From NCBI RefSeq assembly GCF_017316125.1, contig NZ_JAFLWA010000012.1, positions 62,001 to 126,000 of the forward strand: DNA of 64,000 nucleotides. Reading direction: 5' to 3'. The first letter of the stretch is position 1; the number at the start of each line of letters is the position of its first letter. Origin of the DNA: Enterococcus sp. DIV0660C (GTDB lineage Bacteria > Bacillota > Bacilli > Lactobacillales > Enterococcaceae). This document shows, piece after piece, positions 29,565-37,548 of the stretch. The position numbers and the translations under genes were made by a program. The notes under the pieces were generated by a model that was not told where the DNA came from, ran no database searches, and was given only the letters and a program-made list of their open reading frames with translations.

Positions 29565-30521
29565 TTATTGATCTAATTCTTGTAAGCGATTGGTTTGTGT
29601 CACTTCTTTCAACCAGTTTGTTGGATGCTCTACTAGCCGACTCATTAGCTCTAAGTGATGTAGTAAGGTCCACTTTTTTAATACCCCTAATCCTGGAAAT
29701 TTTTGCTTTTTTTCTAGTAACAAAAGCTCGATCATCCCTGAAGTAATCAGTAGTTGGTCTTGATTTCGCCAAACCCAACTTTTCATTTTCGCCGCTGCTT
29801 CAAAGAATTTGAGCGCTTGATCTTTTGCAGACTCATTACTATCAGAAATAAAATGTTTCACTCGGATATTCCCGTAAGCATCCACATAGGTTAAATGGAT
29901 GGCTAATGCACGACTAGGATACCCTTTGTCAAAATAACGACTACCTTCAATTGTAAAATCAGCAAAGCCAACATAACCATCTTCTCGATGAAACAAGTAG
30001 TCATCGCTAAAAAAATCATCTGGCTTTTCGGCATAGTGTTCAACATATTTTTTCGTTTGAAAAGAGTCTCGTAAAATAATTTTATTTTCTGGTAACCAAA
30101 TACGTAAGCGACTCTTATCAGGGATAATGAATTTCGTTTCGCTCTTTGCCAATTTTTTCCAGCTTGCTGGCTCTCTTAAATAGTATTGCCCATCGAAAAT
30201 CAACCATTCAGGCGGCTTGCTCACAATCTCTTGAAAATTTTGTGGTGTCAAAATCACCCCATGTTGAATGGCACTTTTCTGTGTTTCCGTCCATGAATGT
30301 AGATGTTCTTGAAACAGTTTAAATTGGCCTACTTGTGGATTATCGATCAAGATGAACGGGTGGTTTTTCTTTTGGAAAAGTTCAACAACGTTTTTAAGTG
30401 TCGCCGAATCTCTGACTGGTTCAATAATTGGCTGAACTTTAGCAGATAAAACATTACGATTTATCGCTTCTTTCAGGGCTAACAGATCAAATTGTTTTCC
30501 ACGCAAATAAGGATAATACAT
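29565..30521 (-). CDS. sce7725 / T4-beta-protein-like family protein
   Basis: A 318-residue protein. The start chosen is the ATG at 30521 (MYYPYLRGKQFDLLAL), placed 5 bases after the stop of the upstream gene and behind GGAGTG. The opening YYPYLRGKQFDLLALKE and IIEPV resemble the sce7725 and phage beta-protein families, which are predicted TIM-barrel-like. Further stretches are WLIFDGQYYLREP, VGFADFTIEGSRYFD and YGNIRVKHFISDS. The function is unknown. In other genomes sce7725 genes sit beside a nuclease-like sce7726 gene; the same arrangement is seen here with a PD-(D/E)XK-like protein. Confidence 0.7.
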   Translation of the reverse strand: MYYPYLRGKQFDLLALKEAINRNVLSAKVQPIIEPVRDSATLKNVVELFQKKNHPFILIDNPQVGQFKLFQEHLHSWTETQKSAIQHGVILTPQNFQEIVSKPPEWLIFDGQYYLREPASWKKLAKSETKFIIPDKSRLRIWLPENKIILRDSFQTKKYVEHYAEKPDDFFSDDYLFHREDGYVGFADFTIEGSRYFDKGYPSRALAIHLTYVDAYGNIRVKHFISDSNESAKDQALKFFEAAAKMKSWVWRNQDQLLITSGMIELLLLEKKQKFPGLGVLKKWTLLHHLELMSRLVEHPTNWLKEVTQTNRLQELDQ

Positions 30522-30525
30522 AAGA

Positions 30526-31215
30526 TCACTCCAATGGCTCAGTTGGCAAACGCCGAATTTGTTGTTGTTGTCGTAGATACTCATAATCTTGTTGCAGAGC
30601 AAGAACCTCTTCTTGTAATTCAGCCACAGCTTGATTGTTCAAGTCTTCCATGAAACGTTCATAATAACGTTCAGTTGAAAATGGATTTTGTTCATCTGAA
30701 CGGTTTTTTAGTTCTTTATACAATTGTTCAGTCGGAAAATATCTCACTCCACGCTCCATTTGTTTCGCTTTTCGAACTTCTCTGAATAGTGAGGCCATAA
30801 AACGGTTAGTCAGTGCCGTTTCTGGTACTGTCAATTCTTTTTTCGTTGCTTTTTTGGCAATTGCAAAGGTTCCTGGTGCAGGCATCTCTTCCGTTGAAAC
30901 GTAGGGTCGGTAAACAAAAACACCAATTTCTGCTGGAATCTCTGCCTTGACAGCCTCATAGAGTTCTTGAGGTAAAACAAAATAATTATAGTGCCCAACA
31001 AATGAAAGCTTTGCTGCCGAACGGAAATCTGCTTTTGTTACTTTTAATTCATAACAGCGCCATTCACGCGTCCCGTCTGCTTTTGTTAAACAGCATAATG
31101 TATCGACAATTCCTTGTTCTTCTGGCATCGTTACCTCTTCTACCACGATTCCTCCTTGCTCAAGACAATACTGGTAGAGTGATTGCTCCATATCAATTGT
31201 TAAGGATGTTTTCAT
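30526..31215 (-). CDS. Putative PD-(D/E)XK-type nuclease, partner of sce7725 protein
   Basis: A 229-residue soluble protein. The start is the ATG at 31215 behind GGAGGTGG; a longer in-frame extension has no such site. A restriction-endonuclease-like core is suggested by IVDTLCCLTK (aspartate), followed about 20 residues later by WRCYELKVTKADF (Glu-x-Lys), then an NYFVLPQELYEAV strand-helix. The C-terminal third is a charged helix (AELQEEVLALQQDYEYLRQQQQ), probably a coiled coil. I infer DNA cleavage or repair from the active-site pattern only. The next gene starts 4 bases after its stop, so the two products are made together. Confidence 0.6.
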   Translation of the reverse strand: MKTSLTIDMEQSLYQYCLEQGGIVVEEVTMPEEQGIVDTLCCLTKADGTREWRCYELKVTKADFRSAAKLSFVGHYNYFVLPQELYEAVKAEIPAEIGVFVYRPYVSTEEMPAPGTFAIAKKATKKELTVPETALTNRFMASLFREVRKAKQMERGVRYFPTEQLYKELKNRSDEQNPFSTERYYERFMEDLNNQAVAELQEEVLALQQDYEYLRQQQQIRRLPTEPLE

Positions 31216-31285
31216 CTTTCCACCTCCAATGGGAACGTATTTTCGCCTAATCATCTTGTTTATTTTACACAACGCTGATGAAAAA

Positions 31286-31311
31286 TGCCAGTTATTTCTT
31301 ATCAACTGGCA
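31286..31311 (-). terminator. Second hairpin behind the C39 peptidase gene
   Basis: The stem TGCCAGTT/AACTGGCA is followed on the minus strand by TTTTTC. With the hairpin at 31316-31347 it forms a tandem terminator insulating the nuclease operon. Confidence 0.6.
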
Positions 31312-31315
31312 AATC

Positions 31316-31347
31316 AAAAAAAGAGTGCGACAGCAACTGCCACACTC
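31316..31347 (-). terminator. Terminator after C39 peptidase gene
   Basis: The stem GAGTG..CAG / CTG..CACTC with an internal mismatch is followed by T7 on the minus strand. Confidence 0.75.
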
Positions 31348-31376
31348 CCCATGAGCTTTTCATTTACCATACCTGA

Positions 31377-32441
31377 TTATCGAACAGCTACTGCCATCTT
31401 AGTGACATTAAAGGCATTTTCATAGGTACTCGCATTGATCCACTTTGCCCCAAATACTGGATCGACTACGTGGTACGCACCATCTTTAAATCCATCAACT
31501 AATACCACATGCCCATTCCAGACAGCTCTTCCCCAAGGCATTTGTTTAAACTGTGGTAACGCATAATTATAAGTGATCCAAGTCACAACAGGATTGCCAT
31601 TTCTGATTTCATTTTTCATTCCATTTGTTCCTTGACCAGTAATATTCACCGCATTTCCACCAACTTTTTTTGCCCATTGAACAACTGGATCAGCCATCAT
31701 TCCTTGATACGTGCCAGAAACATTGTGGCGCCATTCACCTGAATAACCATGATAGGGGTTATTGTCGTTTGCGCGTGGCATTGAATTAACAAATGTCAGC
31801 AACTCTTGATTCGTTACGCCTTTGTAACGCAACGCTTGTAGCAATGAAGCCCCTTCGCACAGCATGGTGTTTCCTTGCCAAACAACTGGCACATTCAATA
31901 CTTTTTCATTGCTTGGAGCTGGTGCTGGTGCACTACCGGGGCTCGCATACCAACCTGTTCCCTCGATTTTCCAACCTTGTCTACTAATAATGCTCGTTTC
32001 ATTTTGATCTAAGGTGTAATGGTGCCAGTTCACTTTTTTACTATATAAACGAGTCACAGGAACACCGCCACTGCCTTTATAGGAATAGAAAGCAATCCCT
32101 TCATACGTCCAACCAGTATGGGAAATCTTATCTCTTTCGCCTGCGTCAATCGTGTAGAAGTGTTCCCCATTATAGCGATTGTATAAGCGATAAACTGGTG
32201 AACCACTTGTTGGTGCTTGCCACGCAACACCTTCATAATTCCAACCAACACGTTTTAAATTATCTCTTTCGCCTGTACTGCGTGTATATAAATGCTCTCC
32301 ACTATATTTGTTGAACAAGCGATACATGGGAATGCTACCTACACTAGTTGTTGCTATTTCTTCTGCTTGTGTGCATTCTGTTTGTAACCCGATTACTAAA
32401 AATAAGCCCAATCCTAACAATGTGACTCCTCTTTTTTTCAC
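31377..32441 (-). CDS. Secreted C39-like cysteine peptidase with DUF5648 repeats
   Basis: A 354-residue exported protein with a GTG start at 32441 behind GAGGGATAA. Residues 1-27 are a signal peptide. Three tandem repeats of about 45 residues follow (about 37-170), each with a YRLFNKYSGEHLYT-like start and a GWxYEGxxW/F end; these are DUF5648 modules, thought to bind carbohydrate or wall material. The C-terminal domain (about 185-354) is papain-like, C39 type: WQGNTMLCEGASLLQ with the oxyanion Gln and catalytic Cys, NGHVVLVDG with the His, and VVDPVFG with the Asp/Asn position. There is no membrane transporter nearby, so it is not a bacteriocin-exporter peptidase. It probably acts on the cell surface or on external proteins. 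Confidence 0.82.
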   Translation of the reverse strand: MKKRGVTLLGLGLFLVIGLQTECTQAEEIATTSVGSIPMYRLFNKYSGEHLYTRSTGERDNLKRVGWNYEGVAWQAPTSGSPVYRLYNRYNGEHFYTIDAGERDKISHTGWTYEGIAFYSYKGSGGVPVTRLYSKKVNWHHYTLDQNETSIISRQGWKIEGTGWYASPGSAPAPAPSNEKVLNVPVVWQGNTMLCEGASLLQALRYKGVTNQELLTFVNSMPRANDNNPYHGYSGEWRHNVSGTYQGMMADPVVQWAKKVGGNAVNITGQGTNGMKNEIRNGNPVVTWITYNYALPQFKQMPWGRAVWNGHVVLVDGFKDGAYHVVDPVFGAKWINASTYENAFNVTKMAVAVR

Positions 32442-32478
32442 GTTTATCCCTCAGTTCATTCAATTATTTGTACAAAAA

Positions 32479-32505
32479 ATTGTAGCATGAAATATTGCAT
32501 GACAA
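32479..32505 (-). promoter_or_regulatory. Promoter of the C39 peptidase gene
   Basis: An extended -10 TGCTACAAT (TACAAT at 32484-32479) lies downstream of TTGTCA (32505-32500) with a short 15-bp spacer; TTTTGT gives a 17-bp alternative. It is about 38 bases upstream of the GTG start. Confidence 0.5.
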
Positions 32506-32608
32506 AATTTCATTCAAAAAAACTCTTTTTTTCTCATTCTTGCATAATACTTGTACTAAAGATGACTCCTATCAATAAAATTATCTAATAGGAAGAATGA
32601 AATAGCAA

Positions 32609-32645
32609 TTAAAAAAAAGCTAGGATTATTTTCTATCCTAACTTT
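32609..32645 (-). terminator. Terminator after the amino-acid ABC genes
   Basis: The stem GTTAGGAT/ATCCTAGC is followed by T8 on the minus strand. Confidence 0.8.
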
Positions 32646-32664
32646 CTTTATTATCTATTCACTT

Positions 32665-33327
32665 TCATTGGATTAAACGATTCGCATAATGCTTTTCCAA
32701 TAGTTGCTGGACTTTCTCGATCCCAATACAAATCAACCAATAAACCAAAGCAACTAAAATATACAACGAAAAATAGTCAAATGTCCGACCACCAATGATT
32801 TTTGCTTTTTGAAAAATTTCTGGAACGGTAATCGTCGCTGCCAAAGAAGTACCTTTTACCAAATCCATTGCCACGTTACTTAGTGCAGGGATAGAAATGC
32901 GAAAAGCTTGTGGCAGTATGATGTAGCGTAAAACCCCTAAAAAAGAAAAACCACCCGCCAAACCAGCATCCCATTGTCCTTGAGGCACGCCAGCTAACGA
33001 GCCACGATAAATTTCTCCAAGAAAAGCACTACTTGTAATCGTAAAACAAATGATTGATGCTGCCACTGCACTCAGTTGATAAGGTAAGCCGAAATACAAT
33101 AAAAAGAGTAACACTAACGCAGGAACTCCTCGAAAAAAAGAAAGATAAAAACGAACGAACCAGCGAATAGGTCGCCAGCGAACGAGCCCAAGTATTGTTA
33201 ATACAATCCCAATGACATTTCCTAATAAGAAAGAAAGAACCCCGATACCTAACGTATATGTTAGCCCTTGTAAAACAAAGGGAATGGACTGCCACATTAG
33301 AAGAAAATCAATTGTGGGAAAATACAT
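32665..33327 (-). CDS. Polar amino acid ABC transporter permease
   Basis: A 220-residue permease of the HisM/GlnP family with about five helices. It has the conserved loop GQWDAGLAGGFSFLGVLRYIILPQA (EAA-type contact to the ATPase) and VKGTSLAATITVPE. The start codon overlaps the stop of the binding-protein gene (TAATG). It would move an amino acid, probably cystine, glutamate or glutamine type. No ATPase gene lies in the operon, so the complex must borrow one or the gene sits elsewhere. A terminator follows. Confidence 0.9.
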   Translation of the reverse strand: MYFPTIDFLLMWQSIPFVLQGLTYTLGIGVLSFLLGNVIGIVLTILGLVRWRPIRWFVRFYLSFFRGVPALVLLFLLYFGLPYQLSAVAASIICFTITSSAFLGEIYRGSLAGVPQGQWDAGLAGGFSFLGVLRYIILPQAFRISIPALSNVAMDLVKGTSLAATITVPEIFQKAKIIGGRTFDYFSLYILVALVYWLICIGIEKVQQLLEKHYANRLIQ

Positions 33328-34166
33328 TAGTCACTCACCGTCTCAGCGATTTCTTCTTTTGGTTTCACTGATACATCTGTTTGGAAATAGCCTTCCGAAA
33401 TTTTTTTCAATGTACCATCATCTTTCATTTCTTTAAGTGTTTTGTTCACTTTTTCTTCTAAAGCATCATGCCCTTTTTTAAACAAAAAACCACTACTGTT
33501 TGCATTGAAATACACATTCTCCAAAATCTTAACTGGAATATCCGGCAAAGCAGCTACAGACATCTTTTGTAAATAGTAATCATTTAAGATCACATCAGTG
33601 CGTCCATTTGCAACATCTGTTAGATATTGATCATTTGTCGCATTATCATAGGTAACTAATTCTGCGCCATACTTTTCCGCTAATTTCATATAACTAGTGT
33701 TAGGTTCGCCAGCAGCTTTCTTGCCTTTTAAATCTTCTAAAGAAGCAATCCCAGAATCATCTTTTTGACGCACAATCATGCTGTCAAAAGAGTATTTGAT
33801 TGGATCAGATAAAGAGAATTTTTTTTCACGTTCTTTTGTGATACCAAAATCATTCGCCGCAAAGTCAACTGATTGCTTAGATACAGCAGTGATTTGACCA
33901 TCAACATTATACTCTTTAAATGAAATATCAACGCCTAAACGTTTAGCTACTTCTTTTGCTACATCAACATCATAACCAACTAATTGATTATCATCGTTAT
34001 AATAAGATGCTGGAAACAATGTTCCTGAAGTTGCAACAACCATCTCTTTCTTGTCTTCTACTTGTTTTAAGCTATTATCTTCTACTGTTTTAGAACTTCC
34101 TTGCCCACAAGCTGTTAAAGCGAATAAACCACTAACTACAATAATTGCAAAAACTGACTTTTTCAT
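33327..34166 (-). CDS. Amino acid ABC transporter substrate-binding lipoprotein
   Basis: A 279-residue exported lipoprotein: signal peptide with lipobox LTAC, then a family 3 solute-binding fold (NQLVGYDVDVAKEVAKRLG, DFAANDFGITKEREKKFSLSDPI, FLFKKGHDALEEKVNKTL). It delivers an amino acid to the membrane permease encoded by the next, overlapping gene. It lies 23 bases after an amidase gene, which suggests that the imported compound, or its amide, is further processed in the cell. The ligand is not predictable. Confidence 0.9.
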   Translation of the reverse strand: MKKSVFAIIVVSGLFALTACGQGSSKTVEDNSLKQVEDKKEMVVATSGTLFPASYYNDDNQLVGYDVDVAKEVAKRLGVDISFKEYNVDGQITAVSKQSVDFAANDFGITKEREKKFSLSDPIKYSFDSMIVRQKDDSGIASLEDLKGKKAAGEPNTSYMKLAEKYGAELVTYDNATNDQYLTDVANGRTDVILNDYYLQKMSVAALPDIPVKILENVYFNANSSGFLFKKGHDALEEKVNKTLKEMKDDGTLKKISEGYFQTDVSVKPKEEIAETVSD

Positions 34167-34189
34167 TTTTTCCTCCTACTAATCACACA

Positions 34190-35623
34190 CTATTGAACAT
34201 TTTTCGGCAAATAAAATTTTTGATTTTCTTCAAATAACTTTCCTATAGTAAATAAAAGATCTTCACGACCTCTAGCTGCCATAAACTGAATTCCTAACGG
34301 CAATCCTTCAACCGTTAGATGTGTTGGCAAACTAATAGCTGGCTGTCCGGTCAAATTCGCTAGCTGAGTATACGGAGTAATTTGCAAACTTTCCTCAAAC
34401 ATTTCCGTAACAATCTCAAAAGCTTGTTTCTCTGACAGTTCAGAGACTTGACTCATTTTCTCGCGAATCACGTCACTTTGTAAATCTCTGGCTATTTCTG
34501 GAGCTGAGAAGGCGGTCGTTGGTGAAAGAAACAGATCATAGTTTTGGAATAGTTCTTCCATTGTTACCGCTGCGCGATCCCAAACATGCAACGATTCGAT
34601 GTAAGTAGCTGCAGCAATTTTTTTCCCATACTCTAATAGCGTCCACGAAATTGGTTCCAATTCTTCCTGTCTGACAGAACGCTTCAGATTTTCCTCAATC
34701 GAAGTAATCATTGCCGCAGTTTCAGCAGCATTCATTTGATAATACGAACTGATCAAGTGGCGACCATCCAAAGGATAAGTAATTTCTACTACGTCATGAC
34801 CTTTCTCAACTAAAAAATCAACCGCATTTTTTACCGCTTGTTTTGCTTCTTCACTAATTTTTGAACCAATCGGTGAAGCAGAACAGACCGCTATTCGTAA
34901 TGTTTTTTTATCTGGATGGGTTTGCCATTCTGCTGGTGATGCTTGATAAGGCGCACCTGAAGCTGTTCCACGTAATCCATAAAACAAGGCTTCTGTATCT
35001 CGCATCGAAATCGTTAAGCCAAAGTCAATTGCAGCACCTTGCCAGCCACGCCATGCGTAGGGTCCCACAGGCATCGTTCCCCTTGAAGGTTTCAAACCAA
35101 TCAGACCACAAAACGAAGCTGGGATTCGAATAGACCCTCCACCATCACTTGCTCCCGCCATAGGAACAATACCAGCTGCGACAGCCGCCGCTGCACCACC
35201 ACTTGAACCACCAGGTGAATGAGCAACATTCCACGGATTTTTTGCTGGACCATAAAGTACAGGATCTGTAATATTTTTGAATCCAAATTCGGGTGAATTT
35301 GTTTGTCCAAGTGGCAACAAACCAAGCGATTCAATTTGTCGAACATAGTTTGAATTCATTGAAGCACGATGATCTTTGAACAAAATAGAACCTGATGTTG
35401 CTAACCAACCTTTTTTCTCCTGCCCTAACATTTTTAACGGAAAAGGCACTCCCGCCAACAACGAATCAGTTTTTTTTGAAGGCAAATCAGTAGTGGCAAA
35501 TGTCACAAAAGCATTCAATTCAGGATTTAATTTTTTGGCCTTTTTCGCTGTTTCCTCAAGAAACTCTTGTTGACTGAATTGCTTCTCTTTCAATGCCTGA
35601 GATAGATAGACCGCATCTTTCAT
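34190..35623 (-). CDS. Amidase signature family hydrolase
   Basis: A 477-residue amidase with the Ser-cisSer-Lys triad visible: Lys64 in PFPLKMLG, cis-Ser in [14 protein letters not shown] (near 140) and nucleophile Ser164 in [11 protein letters not shown]. It hydrolyses an amide to an acid and ammonia. It lacks GatA-specific context (no gatB or gatC nearby), so it is a catabolic or detoxifying amidase rather than part of the tRNA amidotransferase. It is first in an operon with an amino-acid binding protein and permease. Start ATG at 35623 follows GGAGG. Confidence 0.9.
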   Translation of the reverse strand: MKDAVYLSQALKEKQFSQQEFLEETAKKAKKLNPELNAFVTFATTDLPSKKTDSLLAGVPFPLKMLGQEKKGWLATSGSILFKDHRASMNSNYVRQIESLGLLPLGQTNSPEFGFKNITDPVLYGPAKNPWNVAHSPGGSSGGAAAAVAAGIVPMAGASDGGGSIRIPASFCGLIGLKPSRGTMPVGPYAWRGWQGAAIDFGLTISMRDTEALFYGLRGTASGAPYQASPAEWQTHPDKKTLRIAVCSASPIGSKISEEAKQAVKNAVDFLVEKGHDVVEITYPLDGRHLISSYYQMNAAETAAMITSIEENLKRSVRQEELEPISWTLLEYGKKIAAATYIESLHVWDRAAVTMEELFQNYDLFLSPTTAFSAPEIARDLQSDVIREKMSQVSELSEKQAFEIVTEMFEESLQITPYTQLANLTGQPAISLPTHLTVEGLPLGIQFMAARGREDLLFTIGKLFEENQKFYLPKNVQ

Positions 35624-35716
35624 TTTAGACCCTCCTTTTTTTCCAAATCATTCTCCCATAAGTTTCTATACAAAACAATGAATACGCTTGCACATTTATA
35701 CACAAACTTTTAAACA

Positions 35717-35765
35717 ATAAAAAAGTTGGACGTCACTTTTATCTGCGACTAAGCCCAACTTTTAT
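35717..35765 (-). terminator. Terminator after the GH2/ABC operon
   Basis: The outer stem AAAAGTTGG/CCAACTTTT with an internal AGTCGC/GTGAC-like pairing is followed by TTTTTTATTG on the minus strand. Confidence 0.75.
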
Positions 35766-35781
35766 TCGTAACTATTTTGAC

Positions 35782-37548
35782 TTATTTTACTCTTCTCATA
35801 TTTATTTCTTTCACTTTAGCTAGATCAACTTTTGGTTTTCGGTCTGTTGTCAATAAACCATTCACCTCTTGCTCAACATCAGTCAACTGCGTATAACAGT
35901 AACCTGTAATAAATGGTAAGTCCTGAATCGCCTGATGGATCGCATCAAAGCGTGTCAGAAATTGTTCTTCATCTCTTACTTGATGTCCATAACCCCAATC
36001 CTCTGCCTTTTCAGTTGTAAAAGCAATACCGCCAAATTCAGAAATAATAATCGGCTGATCTTGGTAATGATATCCATCAGCGAAGGCATAAAAATCTTGA
36101 TTAAACTGGTATTCATTGGTTACAAAATCCTTTTTATTTTCATAACGCATTTTGAAACGTTCCCCATATTCTTCATAATCGTGTAATGTCAAAATATCAG
36201 AGATCGTATGAACCCAGCCATCATTTGTGATTACTGGTCGTTGCTTATCAAATGATTTCGTCAAATAATAGATGCTTTCAGTAAAGTGCTGCTGTCGTTG
36301 ATCGTGTTCGATTCCTTTGATTCCCCAAGACTCGTTAAACGGTACCCAAGTAATAATTGATGGATGATTATAATTTTGACGGATGATCGCTTGCCACTCA
36401 TCGACAAAGCGCTCCATGGCTTGATCATTAAACAGATAAGTGGATGCCATCTCAGACCAAACTAACAAACCTTTTTCATCACATAGATATAAAAATCGTT
36501 CATCTTCGATCTTTTGGTGTTTTCTTAACCCGTTGTAACCCATTTCTATAATCCAATCAAGATCTACTTCCAGCGCTTCAAGCGAAGGTGGTGTGATTCC
36601 TGATTCTTTCCAATAGCCCTGATCCAAAATCAATCGTTGATAAAGCTGATGATGATTCAACAAAACTTGTCCTTTTTTAATAGAAATATCACGCATCCCA
36701 AAGTAGCTAGATACTTCATCCAATAATTCACCTGATTCAGTGAAAAGACGGAAAGTAACATCGTATAAATGTGGTGATTCTGGTGACCAGACTTTCGTCC
36801 CCCAGCAACCATCTTCTTTGAGCTTTGTTTGCAATGAAATCGGATTGAGTGAATGAGTCAGTAATCCTCGATATGAACTAACGGATTGTCCAGCAAATGA
36901 AACGTCCGCTTCAAATAAGTAACTTTGTTTTGGATAAGTCGCCCCTTCTTTAACAAGTGGCTCAAAAATTATCTGATCATTTATTAAATCAGGCGTCATT
37001 TTAACTGACGCCAATCGGATGTCTGACTGCTGTTCCTCTAACCAAACTGATTTCCAAATTCCCGTTGTTTGTACATACCAGCAACCAAAGTTATCTGTTA
37101 ACCATCGTTGCTTTCCTCGTGGCTGGTCTTCCGCAAGTGAATCTTCCACACGAATCACCAAATGATTTTCACCGGGCAAAGCTTCCGTTAAATCAAATTC
37201 AAAACGTTCATACGCTCCTTGATGTGTCCCGATTTGTTTGCCATTCAACCAAATTTGGCTAAAATAATCAACACCCTCAAATAATAAGGTGTATTTTTTC
37301 TGTTCCTCCAAAACGATTTTCTTCTCATACCATACAACGGAATGATGGGAAGGATCATTGATTCCACTCAATTCTGTTTCATAAGTAAAAGGAACTGTAA
37401 TTGGAACTGTATTGGGGACCCCTTGATACCATTGTTGTTTTATCCCTTGATTCTCGTCATCAAATTGAAATGCCCAAGTGCCATCGAGTAAAGTCCAATT
37501 TTTTCGAATGAATTGCGGACGTGGATGCTCTCGTCGAAGATTATTCAT
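35782..37548 (-). CDS. Glycoside hydrolase family 2 enzyme (second copy)
   Basis: A 588-residue intracellular GH2 enzyme with the usual order: sugar-binding jelly roll (about 1-170), immunoglobulin-like domain (about 170-275) and TIM barrel. The acid/base glutamate is in WVPFNESWGI and the nucleophile in IIISEFGGIAF. It has no signal peptide. It starts 8 bases inside the end of an upstream paralogue with the same plan. Members of this branch cleave beta-galactosides, beta-glucuronides or related sugars; the specificity cannot be read from these motifs. It is last in the ABC-transporter operon, so it probably degrades the imported oligosaccharide. Confidence 0.87.
   Translation of the reverse strand: MNNLRREHPRPQFIRKNWTLLDGTWAFQFDDENQGIKQQWYQGVPNTVPITVPFTYETELSGINDPSHHSVVWYEKKIVLEEQKKYTLLFEGVDYFSQIWLNGKQIGTHQGAYERFEFDLTEALPGENHLVIRVEDSLAEDQPRGKQRWLTDNFGCWYVQTTGIWKSVWLEEQQSDIRLASVKMTPDLINDQIIFEPLVKEGATYPKQSYLFEADVSFAGQSVSSYRGLLTHSLNPISLQTKLKEDGCWGTKVWSPESPHLYDVTFRLFTESGELLDEVSSYFGMRDISIKKGQVLLNHHQLYQRLILDQGYWKESGITPPSLEALEVDLDWIIEMGYNGLRKHQKIEDERFLYLCDEKGLLVWSEMASTYLFNDQAMERFVDEWQAIIRQNYNHPSIITWVPFNESWGIKGIEHDQRQQHFTESIYYLTKSFDKQRPVITNDGWVHTISDILTLHDYEEYGERFKMRYENKKDFVTNEYQFNQDFYAFADGYHYQDQPIIISEFGGIAFTTEKAEDWGYGHQVRDEEQFLTRFDAIHQAIQDLPFITGYCYTQLTDVEQEVNGLLTTDRKPKVDLAKVKEINMRRVK

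Noticed and set aside
34190-35623. GatA subunit of the tRNA amidotransferase
   Set aside because: The amidase signature is shared, but gatB and gatC are absent and the operon is with transport genes.
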